Position numbers and translations under genes: made by a program. DNA of 33,582 bases from Bacilli bacterium (GTDB lineage Bacteria > Bacillota > Bacilli > Paenibacillales > KCTC-25726), in the NCBI GenBank assembly GCA_036381315.1, contig DASVDB010000059.1:1-33582 (forward strand), read 5' to 3'. The notes under the pieces were generated by a model, which ran no database searches, had not been told where the DNA came from, and saw only the letters and a program-made list of their open reading frames with translations. Shown piece by piece: positions 23,566 through 32,167 of the stretch; within the stretch, counting starts at the first letter, position 1, and every line of letters starts with the position of its first letter.

Positions 23566-24501
23566 TTATTCCGCATATTTTACGTTTGGTATTGGGAATG
23601 ACCAGAAATCGCGGGCGATGTGCGACTCGGCGAATATTTTTTTCGCTTCCGCAAGCAGCCGTTCTTCATCTTCCGGTTGGTACCGGGTACTGATATGCGT
23701 CATGATCAACGCCTTGGCTTTTGCTTCAAGCGCGGCGGTTGCCGCCTGCCCTACCGTGGAATGAAAATACTTGCGCGCCAAATCGCCCAAATCGCCCGCA
23801 AACGTGGCTTCGTGCACCAGCACGTCGGCATTTTCCCCCAACCGCACCGCATTTTCGCATGGTCTTGTGTCACCGAGCACCGTGACGATTCGCCCGGGAA
23901 TATCCGCGCTGACAAAATCTCGCGCATGAATCACCGTGCCGTCGTCCAAGGTGACGTTTTCCCCATGCTTGATTTTGCCCAAAATCGGTCCCGGCTTGAC
24001 GCCCAACGCCAACAGCTTTTCAACCTGCAGCCTGCCCGGTCTTGGCTTTTCCGTCACCCTGTAGCCGTAGCTATCGATACGATGTTCCAGCTTCAATGTT
24101 TCCACGATGAATTGCTGATCTTCGAACACGACGCCTTCGGCGATTTCATGGATAGCCAATTCGTAGGAAAGCTGCGCCTCACTCACCTTGAGAATCGTTT
24201 CGATTGCTTCGCGGATGCCCGGCGGCCCGTAAACATCCAAGCCGGATTCTCCGCCTTTATAGGAACGGCTGGTCAAAAGCCCGGGAATGCCGTAAAGATG
24301 GTCCCCGTGCAAATGCGTAACGAACAGCTTCTCCAGCCTGCCTAACTTCAGCGGAGAATGCAGCACCTGATGCTGCGTTCCTTCGCCGCAGTCGAACATC
24401 CAGAAAACGCCCCGTTCTTCCAGCAAACGCAAGGCGATCGAAGTCACATTTCGCGCTTTGGTGGGCGTTCCGGCGCCCGTTCCGAAAAAATACAATTCCA
24501 T
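23566..24501 (-). CDS. rnz: Ribonuclease Z
   Basis: Trims the 3' ends of tRNA precursors. A metallo-beta-lactamase fold protein of 311 residues, the normal length for the short form. The zinc motif HLHGDH is at 63-68, preceded by FDCGEGTQHQ (37-45). Further ligands are seen in VLGDTRPCENA and LVHEATF, and in the final histidine motif MTHISTRY. The flexible arm region (KPRPGRLQVEKLLALGVKPGP) lies near 153-173. Start at ATG 24501, with GGAGAAGGACC upstream. It follows metH by 23 bases, so it may be co-transcribed. All expected catalytic residues are present. Confidence 0.95.
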   Translation of the reverse strand: MELYFFGTGAGTPTKARNVTSIALRLLEERGVFWMFDCGEGTQHQVLHSPLKLGRLEKLFVTHLHGDHLYGIPGLLTSRSYKGGESGLDVYGPPGIREAIETILKVSEAQLSYELAIHEIAEGVVFEDQQFIVETLKLEHRIDSYGYRVTEKPRPGRLQVEKLLALGVKPGPILGKIKHGENVTLDDGTVIHARDFVSADIPGRIVTVLGDTRPCENAVRLGENADVLVHEATFAGDLGDLARKYFHSTVGQAATAALEAKAKALIMTHISTRYQPEDEERLLAEAKKIFAESHIARDFWSFPIPNVKYAE

Positions 24502-24524
24502 GGTCCTTCTCCAATGCTACGCAG

Positions 24525-27500
24525 TCATCCTACGTTAAAATATTGGCCCTGCGGATGGGCGAATACCATTGCCGAAACGGATGCTTCCGGCTCCATCATG
24601 AATCCGTCCGTCAATTCAATGCCGATATCTTCCGGATGCATCAAATCGAACAACAACCGCTGATCCTCAATATTCGGACATGCCGGATAGCCGAAGGATA
24701 CGCGAATGCCCTGATAGCGCGCCCCGAATCGTTGTTTCATCGTCATATCCGGCGGGTCCGGGAAGCCCCAAACATCCCGCATAATGTGGTGCACGCGTTC
24801 GGCAAACGCCTCCGCCGTTTCCAGGGCCAACGCCTGCAGCGCATGCGACCGCAAATAGTCGCCTTTTTGTTTCCACTCTTCCGCCAGTTGGCGAATGCCA
24901 TGTCCGGCGGTGGCGTTCATAAACCCGACATAGTCCATTACGCCGCTCTCCACCGATTTCAAAAAGTCGGCCAGGCACAGATACGGCGCTTTTTGCTGCC
25001 TGGGGAATGAGAACTTCTTCAATATTTTCCCGTGATCATCGGGATCGTATACGAAAATGTCGTTGCCTTGCGATTGCGCCGGGAAGAACCGGTACATGCC
25101 GCTCGGATTGATAATTTTGTTCCGGATAGCTTCATTCAATAATTCGTCGATGATCGCTTTTATTTCCAGCGCTTTCGGATCCTTTTGCGCAATCAGCTCT
25201 TCCACATTGCCGCGCACGCCAAGGTGATGGCCCATCAGCATCTGCAAGTTGATATAAGGAGCAATATGGCTGATCGGATAATTACGCAGCACATGGCGTT
25301 CAAAATCCGGCGGCACAAACACCGGCGCGTCCTGGGAAATTTCCGACCGCACGGCGCGGGTTAGTTCCGGCAATTCTTTTCCTTCCCTGCGGGCCGCCTT
25401 GGCAACGTCGGAGGCAATTCGCCCGCGCGTCTCCGCAATCAGCTGCTCCCGCTGTTCGGGGTCGGACAGTTTATTTGCCAGATCAAGCCCGCTCATGGCG
25501 TCTTTCGCATACAACACAACGCCGTCATATTCCGGCGCGATCCGCGTCCGCGTAAATTTGCTTGTTAGCGCCGCTCCGCCGACCAACAGCGGCACTTCGA
25601 CGCCCGCCGCTTTCAAATCCTGGGCGGTTACCAGCATTTGCTGCGCGGATTTGACCAGCAAACCGGATAGCCCGATCGCATCCGGATGTTCTTTGCGCAC
25701 CGCTTCTATCAACTGCTCCGGCGGCACCTTGATGCCGAGATTGACGATTTCAAAGCCGTTGTTCGCCAAGATGATTTCGACCAAATTTTTGCCGATATCA
25801 TGCACATCGCCTTTTACGGTCGCCAGCAAAATTTTCCCTTTGACGATCGCATCGCTTTTTTCCATGTGCGGTTCCAAATACGCCACCGCCGCTTTCATCG
25901 CCTCGGCGCTTTGCAGCACTTCCGCCACGATCAATTCGTTGTTGTTGAACAATCGGCCGACCTCGTCCATTCCGGCCATGAGCGGCCCGTTGATGATGTC
26001 AAGCGGCTTGTATTTGCCCAATGCTTCGTCCAGATCGGCATACAAACCTTCTTTTGTTCCTTCCACAATATAGGATGCCAGCCGTTCTTCCAGCGACAAA
26101 CTGGAAATTTCGTTTTGTTTCTCTTTCTTGCGGCCGCGGAAATAAGCTATGAAATCCGCCAAAGTCGCGTCGCTTGTCGAAAAAATCAACGCTTCCGCCA
26201 ACCGCCGTTCTTCTTCCGGGATCGATGCGTAACGTTCCAGTTTTTCGGTATTGACAATGGCATAATCAAGTCCGGCTTTCGTGCAGTGATACAGGAAAAC
26301 GGCGTTTAAAACTTCGCGTCCGACATCCGGAAGGCCAAAGGATACGTTGCTCAAGCCAAGTATCGTATGGCATTGCGGCAGCGCTTCTTTAATGAGCCTG
26401 ATGCCTTCGATCGTTTCTTTGGCCGAGCCGATGTACTGTTCGTCGCCTGTTCCCACGGGGAATACCAACGGATCGAAAATGATATCTTGCGGGTTCATTC
26501 CGTATTTGTTTACCAGCAAATCATACGAACGTTTAGCCACGGCAAGCTTGTCTTCGCGCGTAATGGCCTGGCCTTTTTCATCGATTGCACCGACCACCGC
26601 CGCCGCGCCGTAGCGATGGATCAAAGGAACGACCCGGGCGAATTTTTCCTCTCCGTCTTCCAGATTGATGGAATTGATGATTGCTTTTCCCTGCGAATAC
26701 TTCAGCCCGATTTCAATGACGTTGGCATCCGTCGAATCAAGCATCAACGGGACTTTTACCTTGTTGACGACTTGTTGCAAAAACTTGCTGACATCTTCCG
26801 CTTCGTTGCGGTCCGGGTCCTGCAGACAGACGTCGATTACATGCGCGCCGCTTTTTACTTGCGCGCGGGCGATTTCCGCCGCTTCTTCGAATTTGCCTTC
26901 GGCGATCAATCGCTTGAATTTGCGCGAGCCCAGCACATTCGTGCGCTCGCCGACCAGTAACGGGCGATTTTCCGGCTCGACAAACAACGTTTCGATGCCG
27001 GACACGGCCGGCGGATGCGCCCCGGTAATTTGCCGCGGCTTGTAGGATTGTAACGTCTTCGCCAACGCGCGAATATGATCCGGCGTCGTTCCACAGCACC
27101 CGCCGGCGATATTCAGCCAGCCCATTTCCGCAAAGCCGGCCATTTTTTGGGCGAGCGATTCGGGCGATTCATGATAATGGCCGTTTTCATCCGGCAATCC
27201 GGCGTTCGGATAGCAGCTGACAGCCGCCTGGCTTATGCCGGACAATGTGCGCAGATGGTCCTTCATAAACTCCGGTCCGGTCGCACAATTCAAACCGACG
27301 GAAATCGGCCGCAAATGCTCCAGGGAAATATAAAACGCATCGATTGTCTGACCGGCCAAAGTCGTTCCCATCGGCTCGATTGTGCCGGACAGCATGATCG
27401 GCAACTGTTTGCCGGTTGCGGCAAACGCTCTCGTTACGCCAACTCCCGCCGCCTTCACATTAAGCGTATCCTGCGACGTTTCAATTAACAGCGCATCGAC

Positions 27501-27965
27501 GCCGCCTTCAATCAACGCTTTGGCTTGCCCAAAGTAGCTTTCCGCCAGCTGGTCGAACGTGATTCCGCCCGTCACGGACAAGGTTTTCGTCGTGGGGCCC
27601 ATCGCGCCGGCTACATATCGCGGCCATTCGGGAGTGGAATAACGGTTTGCCGCGGCAACCGCCAGTTTGGCGGCTGCGAGCGTGATCTCATAGGCGCGCT
27701 CCTGCAAATTGTATTCCGCAAGCACCACCGAAGTGGAACCGAATGTATTGGTTTCAATAATATCCGCCCCCGCTTCGAGATACGCTTCATGAATGCCGCT
27801 TATCACGTCGGGGCGTGTCAGCACGAGCCACTCATTGCAGCCGTCGTACTGCTCGCCGCCGAAATCGGCGGGAACAAGTCCGGACTGCTGTATCATCGTT
27901 CCCATGGCGCCGTCCAGAATCAAAATTTTTTCCTTCAGGCGCTCGCGCAAGTCTGTTTTAGCCAT
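24525..27965 (-). CDS. metH: Cobalamin-dependent methionine synthase
   Basis: Transfers methyl from methyl-tetrahydrofolate to homocysteine via B12. 1146 residues, four modules in standard order: homocysteine-binding domain (1-310) with zinc ligands Cys227 (GLNCATG) and Cys290-Cys291 (GGCCGT); pterin-binding domain (about 330-590) opening GERTNVLGSRKF; cobalamin cap and binding (about 625-870) with DVHDIGKN at 720-727, in which His722 is the lower axial ligand; AdoMet reactivation domain (about 890-1146), with GYPACPNIEDQ near the end. It is slightly shorter than E. coli MetH. Start ATG 27965, with GGAGGAATAGAC upstream. It is complete. I see no SAM or cobalamin riboswitch in the 146 bases upstream. 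Confidence 0.96.
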   Translation of the reverse strand: MAKTDLRERLKEKILILDGAMGTMIQQSGLVPADFGGEQYDGCNEWLVLTRPDVISGIHEAYLEAGADIIETNTFGSTSVVLAEYNLQERAYEITLAAAKLAVAAANRYSTPEWPRYVAGAMGPTTKTLSVTGGITFDQLAESYFGQAKALIEGGVDALLIETSQDTLNVKAAGVGVTRAFAATGKQLPIMLSGTIEPMGTTLAGQTIDAFYISLEHLRPISVGLNCATGPEFMKDHLRTLSGISQAAVSCYPNAGLPDENGHYHESPESLAQKMAGFAEMGWLNIAGGCCGTTPDHIRALAKTLQSYKPRQITGAHPPAVSGIETLFVEPENRPLLVGERTNVLGSRKFKRLIAEGKFEEAAEIARAQVKSGAHVIDVCLQDPDRNEAEDVSKFLQQVVNKVKVPLMLDSTDANVIEIGLKYSQGKAIINSINLEDGEEKFARVVPLIHRYGAAAVVGAIDEKGQAITREDKLAVAKRSYDLLVNKYGMNPQDIIFDPLVFPVGTGDEQYIGSAKETIEGIRLIKEALPQCHTILGLSNVSFGLPDVGREVLNAVFLYHCTKAGLDYAIVNTEKLERYASIPEEERRLAEALIFSTSDATLADFIAYFRGRKKEKQNEISSLSLEERLASYIVEGTKEGLYADLDEALGKYKPLDIINGPLMAGMDEVGRLFNNNELIVAEVLQSAEAMKAAVAYLEPHMEKSDAIVKGKILLATVKGDVHDIGKNLVEIILANNGFEIVNLGIKVPPEQLIEAVRKEHPDAIGLSGLLVKSAQQMLVTAQDLKAAGVEVPLLVGGAALTSKFTRTRIAPEYDGVVLYAKDAMSGLDLANKLSDPEQREQLIAETRGRIASDVAKAARREGKELPELTRAVRSEISQDAPVFVPPDFERHVLRNYPISHIAPYINLQMLMGHHLGVRGNVEELIAQKDPKALEIKAIIDELLNEAIRNKIINPSGMYRFFPAQSQGNDIFVYDPDDHGKILKKFSFPRQQKAPYLCLADFLKSVESGVMDYVGFMNATAGHGIRQLAEEWKQKGDYLRSHALQALALETAEAFAERVHHIMRDVWGFPDPPDMTMKQRFGARYQGIRVSFGYPACPNIEDQRLLFDLMHPEDIGIELTDGFMMEPEASVSAMVFAHPQGQYFNVG

Positions 27966-28051
27966 GTCTATTCCTCCACTTCTAACCGAATGCTTATCTA
28001 TTCAGAATACCAAATCCGGCGGAATTAGAAAAGTAATTGCGCCGAACGGAA

Positions 28052-28094
28052 AATGAACCCGCAAACTCGCAGCCACGGGTTCAACGGGTTCATT
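28052..28094 (-). terminator. Inverted repeat downstream of the HAD gene
   Basis: AATGAACCCG (28085-28094 on the minus strand) pairs with CGGGTTCATT (28052-28061), with a 23-base loop that contains a smaller ACCCG/CGGGT pair. TTTTCC follows on the minus strand. It lies between the HAD gene stop and metH and probably separates their transcripts. Confidence 0.5.
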
Positions 28095-28111
28095 CGCAAC
28101 GCTTTATTGTT

Positions 28112-28906
28112 TTATGCAAGCTGTTCCAAAATATCGGCTAGTTTCAACAGCGAGTCGATTTCGAAGGCGGGTATAATATCGTCCGAACGCACGGAATTGC
28201 GCCGGTTAATCCAGACGCTTTTCAGCCCGACCGAATTTGCCCCGAGAATATCCGTCGTGAGCTTGTCGCCGACCATGATGCCTTCGTCCGCGGCAATTCC
28301 AAGCAGTTCCAAGGCATGAAGAAAGATCGCTTGCGCCGGTTTGCCCTGGCCGAAATTACCGGAAATCACAATATGATCAAAGTATTGCGCCAAACCGGGA
28401 ATGCTGCGAATTTTCTCCTCCTGCAAATCGGGCGCGCCGTTAGTCAGAAGCAGCAACTTGTATGTTCCCGCCAATTGGTTGAGCACCGGAAATGTTTCAT
28501 CGAAAACATACGGGCGGTTGCGTCTCTCCCGGGGAAACAATTCGGCCAACTCCGCCGCCAGCTTCGGGTCGCTAACGCCAACAGCCTGCAAGCCGCGTCT
28601 CCACGCTTCTCGCCGATAATGCGGCGCAAACCGCCGCAACAAATAAAAGTTTTCGTCCGAACCGCCCGAAAATGTCGCCCACAACGCTTCATACGGGTTT
28701 ATGCCGATTTGCTTCGTAAAGGGAAACGTTTCAAACGATTCGTACAATTCCCGGGCTTCCTTGCGCACCGCTTCCTCCAACCGCCCCGGATCAACCGCTT
28801 TTGCTTGTTGCGCTTTTAAGCACGTTGCGGCAAACGCTTCGGATACGCTGCGCTCATCCCATAAAAGCGTATCATCCAGATCAAACAACACGGCTTTGAT
28901 CGCCAT
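28112..28906 (-). CDS. HAD-superfamily phosphatase
   Basis: About 264 residues. The four HAD motifs are seen: motif I DLDDTLLWD with the nucleophile at its first Asp, motif II LLLTNG, motif III lysine in FGQGKPAQ, motif IV VGDKLTTDILGA. The cap is a four-helix C1-type insertion (about 15-100), which suggests a small phosphorylated substrate such as a nucleotide or sugar; I cannot be more exact. I use ATG 28906 with GGGGAAAGAT; ATG 28918 is possible. It begins shortly after the small membrane protein gene and is probably in its operon. Confidence 0.85.
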   Translation of the reverse strand: MAIKAVLFDLDDTLLWDERSVSEAFAATCLKAQQAKAVDPGRLEEAVRKEARELYESFETFPFTKQIGINPYEALWATFSGGSDENFYLLRRFAPHYRREAWRRGLQAVGVSDPKLAAELAELFPRERRNRPYVFDETFPVLNQLAGTYKLLLLTNGAPDLQEEKIRSIPGLAQYFDHIVISGNFGQGKPAQAIFLHALELLGIAADEGIMVGDKLTTDILGANSVGLKSVWINRRNSVRSDDIIPAFEIDSLLKLADILEQLA

Positions 28907-28924
28907 ATCTTTCCCCATCCCGAA

Positions 28925-29422
28925 TTAGTCCTCACGTTCGATCGTCACTGCATTGACTCTCGCAAACTCCTGCAATTTTTCCGCCATTTTATCAGTGTTG
29001 TAAAGCTGCAGCAAATGGGAGAACACCCATCTGCGCCGTTTCGCTTTCAATTCGACAATGACAAAACCTTTTTGCAGCGTAATTTTGTTGATTTCTTCGG
29101 CAGAAACGCTTTTGTTCGCACTCCATTTGCGCAGTGTCAGTTCTTTTCTGCCGATCTTTAAATAGGGGCGGCGCCACCAGAACAACAGCGCCAACAGCAA
29201 ATAGCTGGCTATCGTAACCCAATAGATGCTTGAGTTGGCGGAAGATACAAACGTGACGGCATAAAATACGTCAATCATGACAAAAACGATCGGCAGCATC
29301 CAGCTTCTGCCCATAAACTTCGTGCCGTCATCCGCCGAAATCGGTTTTTTCCCCGATTTTTCGCGCCGCTTATTGGCAATCTTCGTATTTCTGGAAACCA
29401 TTCGCTCCCATTTGCGGCTCAT
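28925..29422 (-). CDS. Small membrane protein with possible PH-like domain
   Basis: 165 residues. A basic N-terminus (KIANKRREKSGKKP), two adjacent membrane helices (about 42-60 and 65-82) and a cytoplasmic C-terminal half with strands of bacterial PH-like type (PYLKIGRKELTLRKW, INKITLQKGFVIVELKAKRRRW). The start overlaps the ynzC stop by four bases (ATGA), so the two are coupled. Unknown function; not a named family to me. Confidence 0.65.
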   Translation of the reverse strand: MSRKWERMVSRNTKIANKRREKSGKKPISADDGTKFMGRSWMLPIVFVMIDVFYAVTFVSSANSSIYWVTIASYLLLALLFWWRRPYLKIGRKELTLRKWSANKSVSAEEINKITLQKGFVIVELKAKRRRWVFSHLLQLYNTDKMAEKLQEFARVNAVTIERED

Positions 29423-29640
29423 TTGCTTCTTCTCCTTTGCTGAATCCGCTTGGCGTGGGCGGAATCCTGTTCATCCGCGAACCGGATGGAGTCCAATTGG
29501 GCTTTTACCGACCGTTTAAAACTTTCGATATAACGCCGCCGAAGCATATCGCGCTCGCTTGTTTCTTCCGGGGTCAAGCCGACCGATTTTTGTTTTCGCG
29601 CCAGTTCATTGATGCGCTCAACCATTTGGGCAAATTCCAT
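29419..29640 (-). CDS. ynzC: YnzC-type UPF0291/DUF896 protein
   Basis: 73 residues, a short helical hairpin protein. The family core MVERINELARKQKSVGLTPEE followed by RDMLRRRYIESFKRSV is present. In Bacillus, ynzC lies beside yneA and lexA and has been linked to the SOS region, and here lexA/yneA lies only 1.3 kb away. Ribosome binding site GGGAGGATGCCGC. Followed by the coupled small membrane gene. Confidence 0.9.
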   Translation of the reverse strand: MEFAQMVERINELARKQKSVGLTPEETSERDMLRRRYIESFKRSVKAQLDSIRFADEQDSAHAKRIQQRRRSK

Positions 29641-29743
29641 GCGGCATCCTCCCTGTAGTTACATGAATAACTTTGCCATTGCGTGCGCGGAATGTCAAGG
29701 GCGGCGCGATCGGACGAAACGGACGGGGCCGCAAGCGCCGGCG

Positions 29744-30652
29744 CTACAGTTCATCGGCAATGCCCAACAGGGCGATCCCGAAGATGACAGCCGCGATTAC
29801 CGCGTATTGCAGTTTGGTCAGCTTTTCCCTCAAAAATATGCGGGATAAAATCACCGAGAATATACTGTAAGAAGCGATCATCGGCGCGGCGATGATGGCG
29901 TTGTCGGCCATCGCGAACACATAAAAGAACTGCCCCGCCGTCTCCAGAACTGCCGCGCTCCCTTTGTCGCGTTCGCGGAAGACGTTGAAGGGGATTTTCT
30001 TGATGAATTTCAAATAAATGAACGCCGCCACAGCGCATATAAAGAACGTGTATTCGTAAGCGAGCAAAGCGGCGTCCTCGCTGATCAACTCAAGCTCATC
30101 CAGATATATTCCATCGGCAAACGTCCCCAGTCCGTCAAAGAGACAATAAAGAATCGGGAAAAAAATAGCGAGGAAACCGAATTGATATTTTTTGTTCATC
30201 AGCTTGTAATTCGCATTCAACACCTTGTTTTCAGCCTTTTTCTCCAATATGGCGAGACCGACTACGCCCAGCGAGATAATCGTAATCCCCAGAACTTCGA
30301 TCGTACGCAGGTGATGCGTGAAAAATATAAACAGCAAAATGGCCGTTACCGCGCCTGAAGAATTTTGCACAGGGGAGGAAATGGAAAGCTCCAGGTAACG
30401 CAAACCGACATAACCGATCGTCATCGATAATATGTAAAAGCCTGAAACAGGCAAATAGCGAAGCATATCGGCGGGGTTGAAGCTTAAGCCTAGGTACAAT
30501 AAATAAATTGTGGCATGAATGCCCATTACCAGGCCGACCATCACTACGATCTTGAGATGGCTTGTCCGATCATGTCTGTCGGAGCCCCGTTTATAAAATA
30601 AATCAGCCCCGCCCCAAGCGAAGGCTGTTAATAGAGCGAATAAAAACCACAT
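29744..30652 (-). CDS. DMT-superfamily (EamA-like) transporter
   Basis: 302 residues with about ten membrane helices in the DMT pattern, starting MWFLFALLTAFAWGGADLFY at ATG 30652, with AAGGAGAATGCATC upstream. The EamA halves are visible: the N-terminal (1-140) and C-terminal (165-300) regions each end with a motif of the REKLTKLQYAVIAAVIFGIALLGI type. Substrate is unknown. The 294-base gap upstream holds a possible -10 TATAAT at 30816-30821 (minus) with a weak -35, a short ACGGGA/TCCCGT hairpin, and the yneA terminator; no riboswitch was recognised. Confidence 0.8.
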   Translation of the reverse strand: MWFLFALLTAFAWGGADLFYKRGSDRHDRTSHLKIVVMVGLVMGIHATIYLLYLGLSFNPADMLRYLPVSGFYILSMTIGYVGLRYLELSISSPVQNSSGAVTAILLFIFFTHHLRTIEVLGITIISLGVVGLAILEKKAENKVLNANYKLMNKKYQFGFLAIFFPILYCLFDGLGTFADGIYLDELELISEDAALLAYEYTFFICAVAAFIYLKFIKKIPFNVFRERDKGSAAVLETAGQFFYVFAMADNAIIAAPMIASYSIFSVILSRIFLREKLTKLQYAVIAAVIFGIALLGIADEL

Positions 30653-30863
30653 GATGCATTCTCCTTGTCCAATAAATTGCCGACAATCATTCCCGAAAGT
30701 AGCTGTGGCAAGCAATTCGCATGCGACCCGACGGGAACACTCCCGTTTGACTGCTTCCGTTTGAAACATACCACGGTCCTGACTGACTGCCTTCTTGTGA
30801 ACGCGAGATATAATTATAGTATAATAGGCAAAATTTGAACAGGCTTCGCCGCGTCTCCAACAC

Positions 30864-30896
30864 AAAAAAACGATATGGCATTTCCGCCATACCGTT
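30864..30896 (-). terminator. Terminator of yneA
   Basis: Minus strand AACGGTATGGC (30886-30896), loop GGAAAT, GCCATATCGTT (30869-30879), followed by seven Ts in total. One G-T pair. A clear intrinsic terminator. Confidence 0.85.
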
Positions 30897-30946
30897 TCGT
30901 TGGCATATGTACGAAAGACCCAACCGCAAAAATGCGGTATCCGCCT

Positions 30947-31282
30947 TTATTGTTCGACAACCGAACCCGGAATCAACAGCCGGTCTCCCGCGTGAATGAT
31001 GCCCGTTTCCAGATGATTCACCCGTTTGATTTGCCATACGATTTTGCGAATATCCGTTCCGTCGGCGGCATACCGTTTGGCGATGGCCCAAATCGTATCG
31101 CCTTGTTTAACTGTTATAACGGGATTTTCCGCAACGGTATGTTCGTTTGCCGCAGACGCATCGGCAGCTCCCGAAGCATATGCGTTCACGATGGCTCCAA
31201 ATGCGAAACAAAACAGCATAACCGCGAGCAAAAATATAAACTTCGCCAACCCTATGTTTGCATTGCGCTTTTGTTGGTTCAT
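30947..31282 (-). CDS. yneA: YneA-like SOS-induced cell division inhibitor (LysM)
   Basis: 111 residues from ATG 31282 (MNQQKRNANIGLAKF). One N-terminal membrane helix (about 13-33, FIFLLAVMLFCFAFGAIV), a short extracytoplasmic linker, then a C-terminal LysM domain (about 54-105: ITVKQGDTIWAIAKRYAADGTD ... RLLIPG). Its divergent position beside lexA is the standard Bacillales arrangement, in which YneA blocks septation during DNA damage and is repressed by LexA. No strong ribosome binding site precedes ATG; GTG 31300 is an alternative. Confidence is high from context and domain. Confidence 0.85.
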   Translation of the reverse strand: MNQQKRNANIGLAKFIFLLAVMLFCFAFGAIVNAYASGAADASAANEHTVAENPVITVKQGDTIWAIAKRYAADGTDIRKIVWQIKRVNHLETGIIHAGDRLLIPGSVVEQ

Positions 31283-31372
31283 GCGCCGCAACGGTTTCAC
31301 CCGACCGGCGCCTTTAGCTTCATGCCTATTTTCGCCCAAATTCGCGTAATAAGTAACCAACCGCAACCACCC

Positions 31373-31386
31373 CAAACATTTGTTCT
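31373..31386. promoter_or_regulatory. SOS (LexA) box 1
   Basis: CAAACATTTGTTCT, 11/14 match to CGAACATATGTTCG. It lies just downstream of the yneA -10. Confidence 0.55.
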
Positions 31387-31392
31387 GTTCAT

Positions 31393-31421
31393 ACTGTAAC
31401 ACGAACGAATGTTTGTGTCAA
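31393..31421 (-). promoter_or_regulatory. yneA promoter
   Basis: Minus strand TTGACA (31416-31421, perfect -35), 17 bases, TACAGT (31393-31398). SOS box 2 fills the spacer, so LexA binding would block the promoter. Confidence 0.7.
31402..31415. promoter_or_regulatory. SOS (LexA) box 2
   Basis: CGAACGAATGTTTG, 11/14 to consensus; sits inside the yneA promoter spacer. Confidence 0.7.
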
Positions 31422-31430
31422 TGTTTTTTT

Positions 31431-31444
31431 CGAACGAATGTTTG
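31431..31444. promoter_or_regulatory. SOS (LexA) box 3
   Basis: CGAACGAATGTTTG, identical to box 2, 29 bases away, overlapping the lexA -35. Confidence 0.7.
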
Positions 31445-31470
31445 TACGAACGGTTATTCTGTGTTATACT
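31442..31470 (+). promoter_or_regulatory. lexA promoter
   Basis: TTGTAC (31442-31447), 17 bases, TATACT (31465-31470). SOS box 3 covers the -35, consistent with autorepression. Confidence 0.7.
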
Positions 31471-31507
31471 GCAATTATCCAAGTTCAGGAATTGGAGTGA
31501 TATGCAT

Positions 31508-32128
31508 ATGGCGAAATTATCGAACCGGCAAACTGCAATTTTGGAATTTATTAAAAATAATGTCAGAGAAAAAGGCTACCCGCCTTCCGTCCGGGAAATC
31601 GGCGAAGCCGTCGGATTGGCGTCGAGTTCGACCGTGCACGGCCATTTGGAACGCCTGGAAAAAAAAGGGTTGATTCGCCGCGATCCGACGAAACCGCGGG
31701 CGATTGAAATTACGGACGGCGACGATTCGGCATCGCATTACTCCTTCAATATCTCGCGCGTGCCGCTGGTCGGCAAAGTCACTGCCGGCGTCCCGATTAC
31801 GGCCACGGAAAATATCGAGGATTACTTTCCGCTACCCAGCCATTTTGTCGGAGATCACGAAACGTTTATGCTGCTCGTCCAGGGCGACAGCATGATCGAG
31901 GCCGGGATTCACGACGGGGATTATGTGATCGTCCGCCAGCAGCAGACCGCGAACAACGGCGAAATCGTCGTGGCCATGACGGAAGAGAATGAAGCTACGG
32001 TCAAACGTTTTTATAAAGAAAAGACGCATTTTCGCCTGCAACCGGAAAATTCCGCAATGGAGCCGATCATTTTGCAAAATGTGACCATTTTGGGAAAAGT
32101 AATCGGCCTGTTCAGAGACCTGCATTAA
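31508..32128 (+). CDS. lexA: LexA repressor
   Basis: 206 residues from ATG 31508 ([15 protein letters not shown]); ATG 31502 is two codons upstream. GGAG precedes by ten bases. Winged helix domain 1-70 ([31 protein letters not shown]), the Ala93-Gly94 self-cleavage site in KVTAGVP, catalytic Ser128 (GDSMIEAGI) and Lys166 (EATVKRF) are all present, so RecA-stimulated autocleavage is expected. Length and motif spacing match B. subtilis LexA closely. It represses itself and yneA via three boxes, and probably mrfA. Confidence 0.97.
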   Translation: MAKLSNRQTAILEFIKNNVREKGYPPSVREIGEAVGLASSSTVHGHLERLEKKGLIRRDPTKPRAIEITDGDDSASHYSFNISRVPLVGKVTAGVPITATENIEDYFPLPSHFVGDHETFMLLVQGDSMIEAGIHDGDYVIVRQQQTANNGEIVVAMTEENEATVKRFYKEKTHFRLQPENSAMEPIILQNVTILGKVIGLFRDLH

Positions 32129-32167
32129 GATAATAAAAGCGATTTTACCAATTGCAAAGGGGCAATT

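Noticed and set aside
30653-30821. Guanidine-type riboswitch before the DMT transporter
   Set aside because: One ACGGGA/TCCCGT hairpin is present, but the required paired ACGR loops or ykkC core are not.
31448-31461. Fourth SOS box (CGAACGGTTATTCT) in the lexA spacer
   Set aside because: Only about 9/14 match, with mismatches in the central bases and at one end; may be chance.
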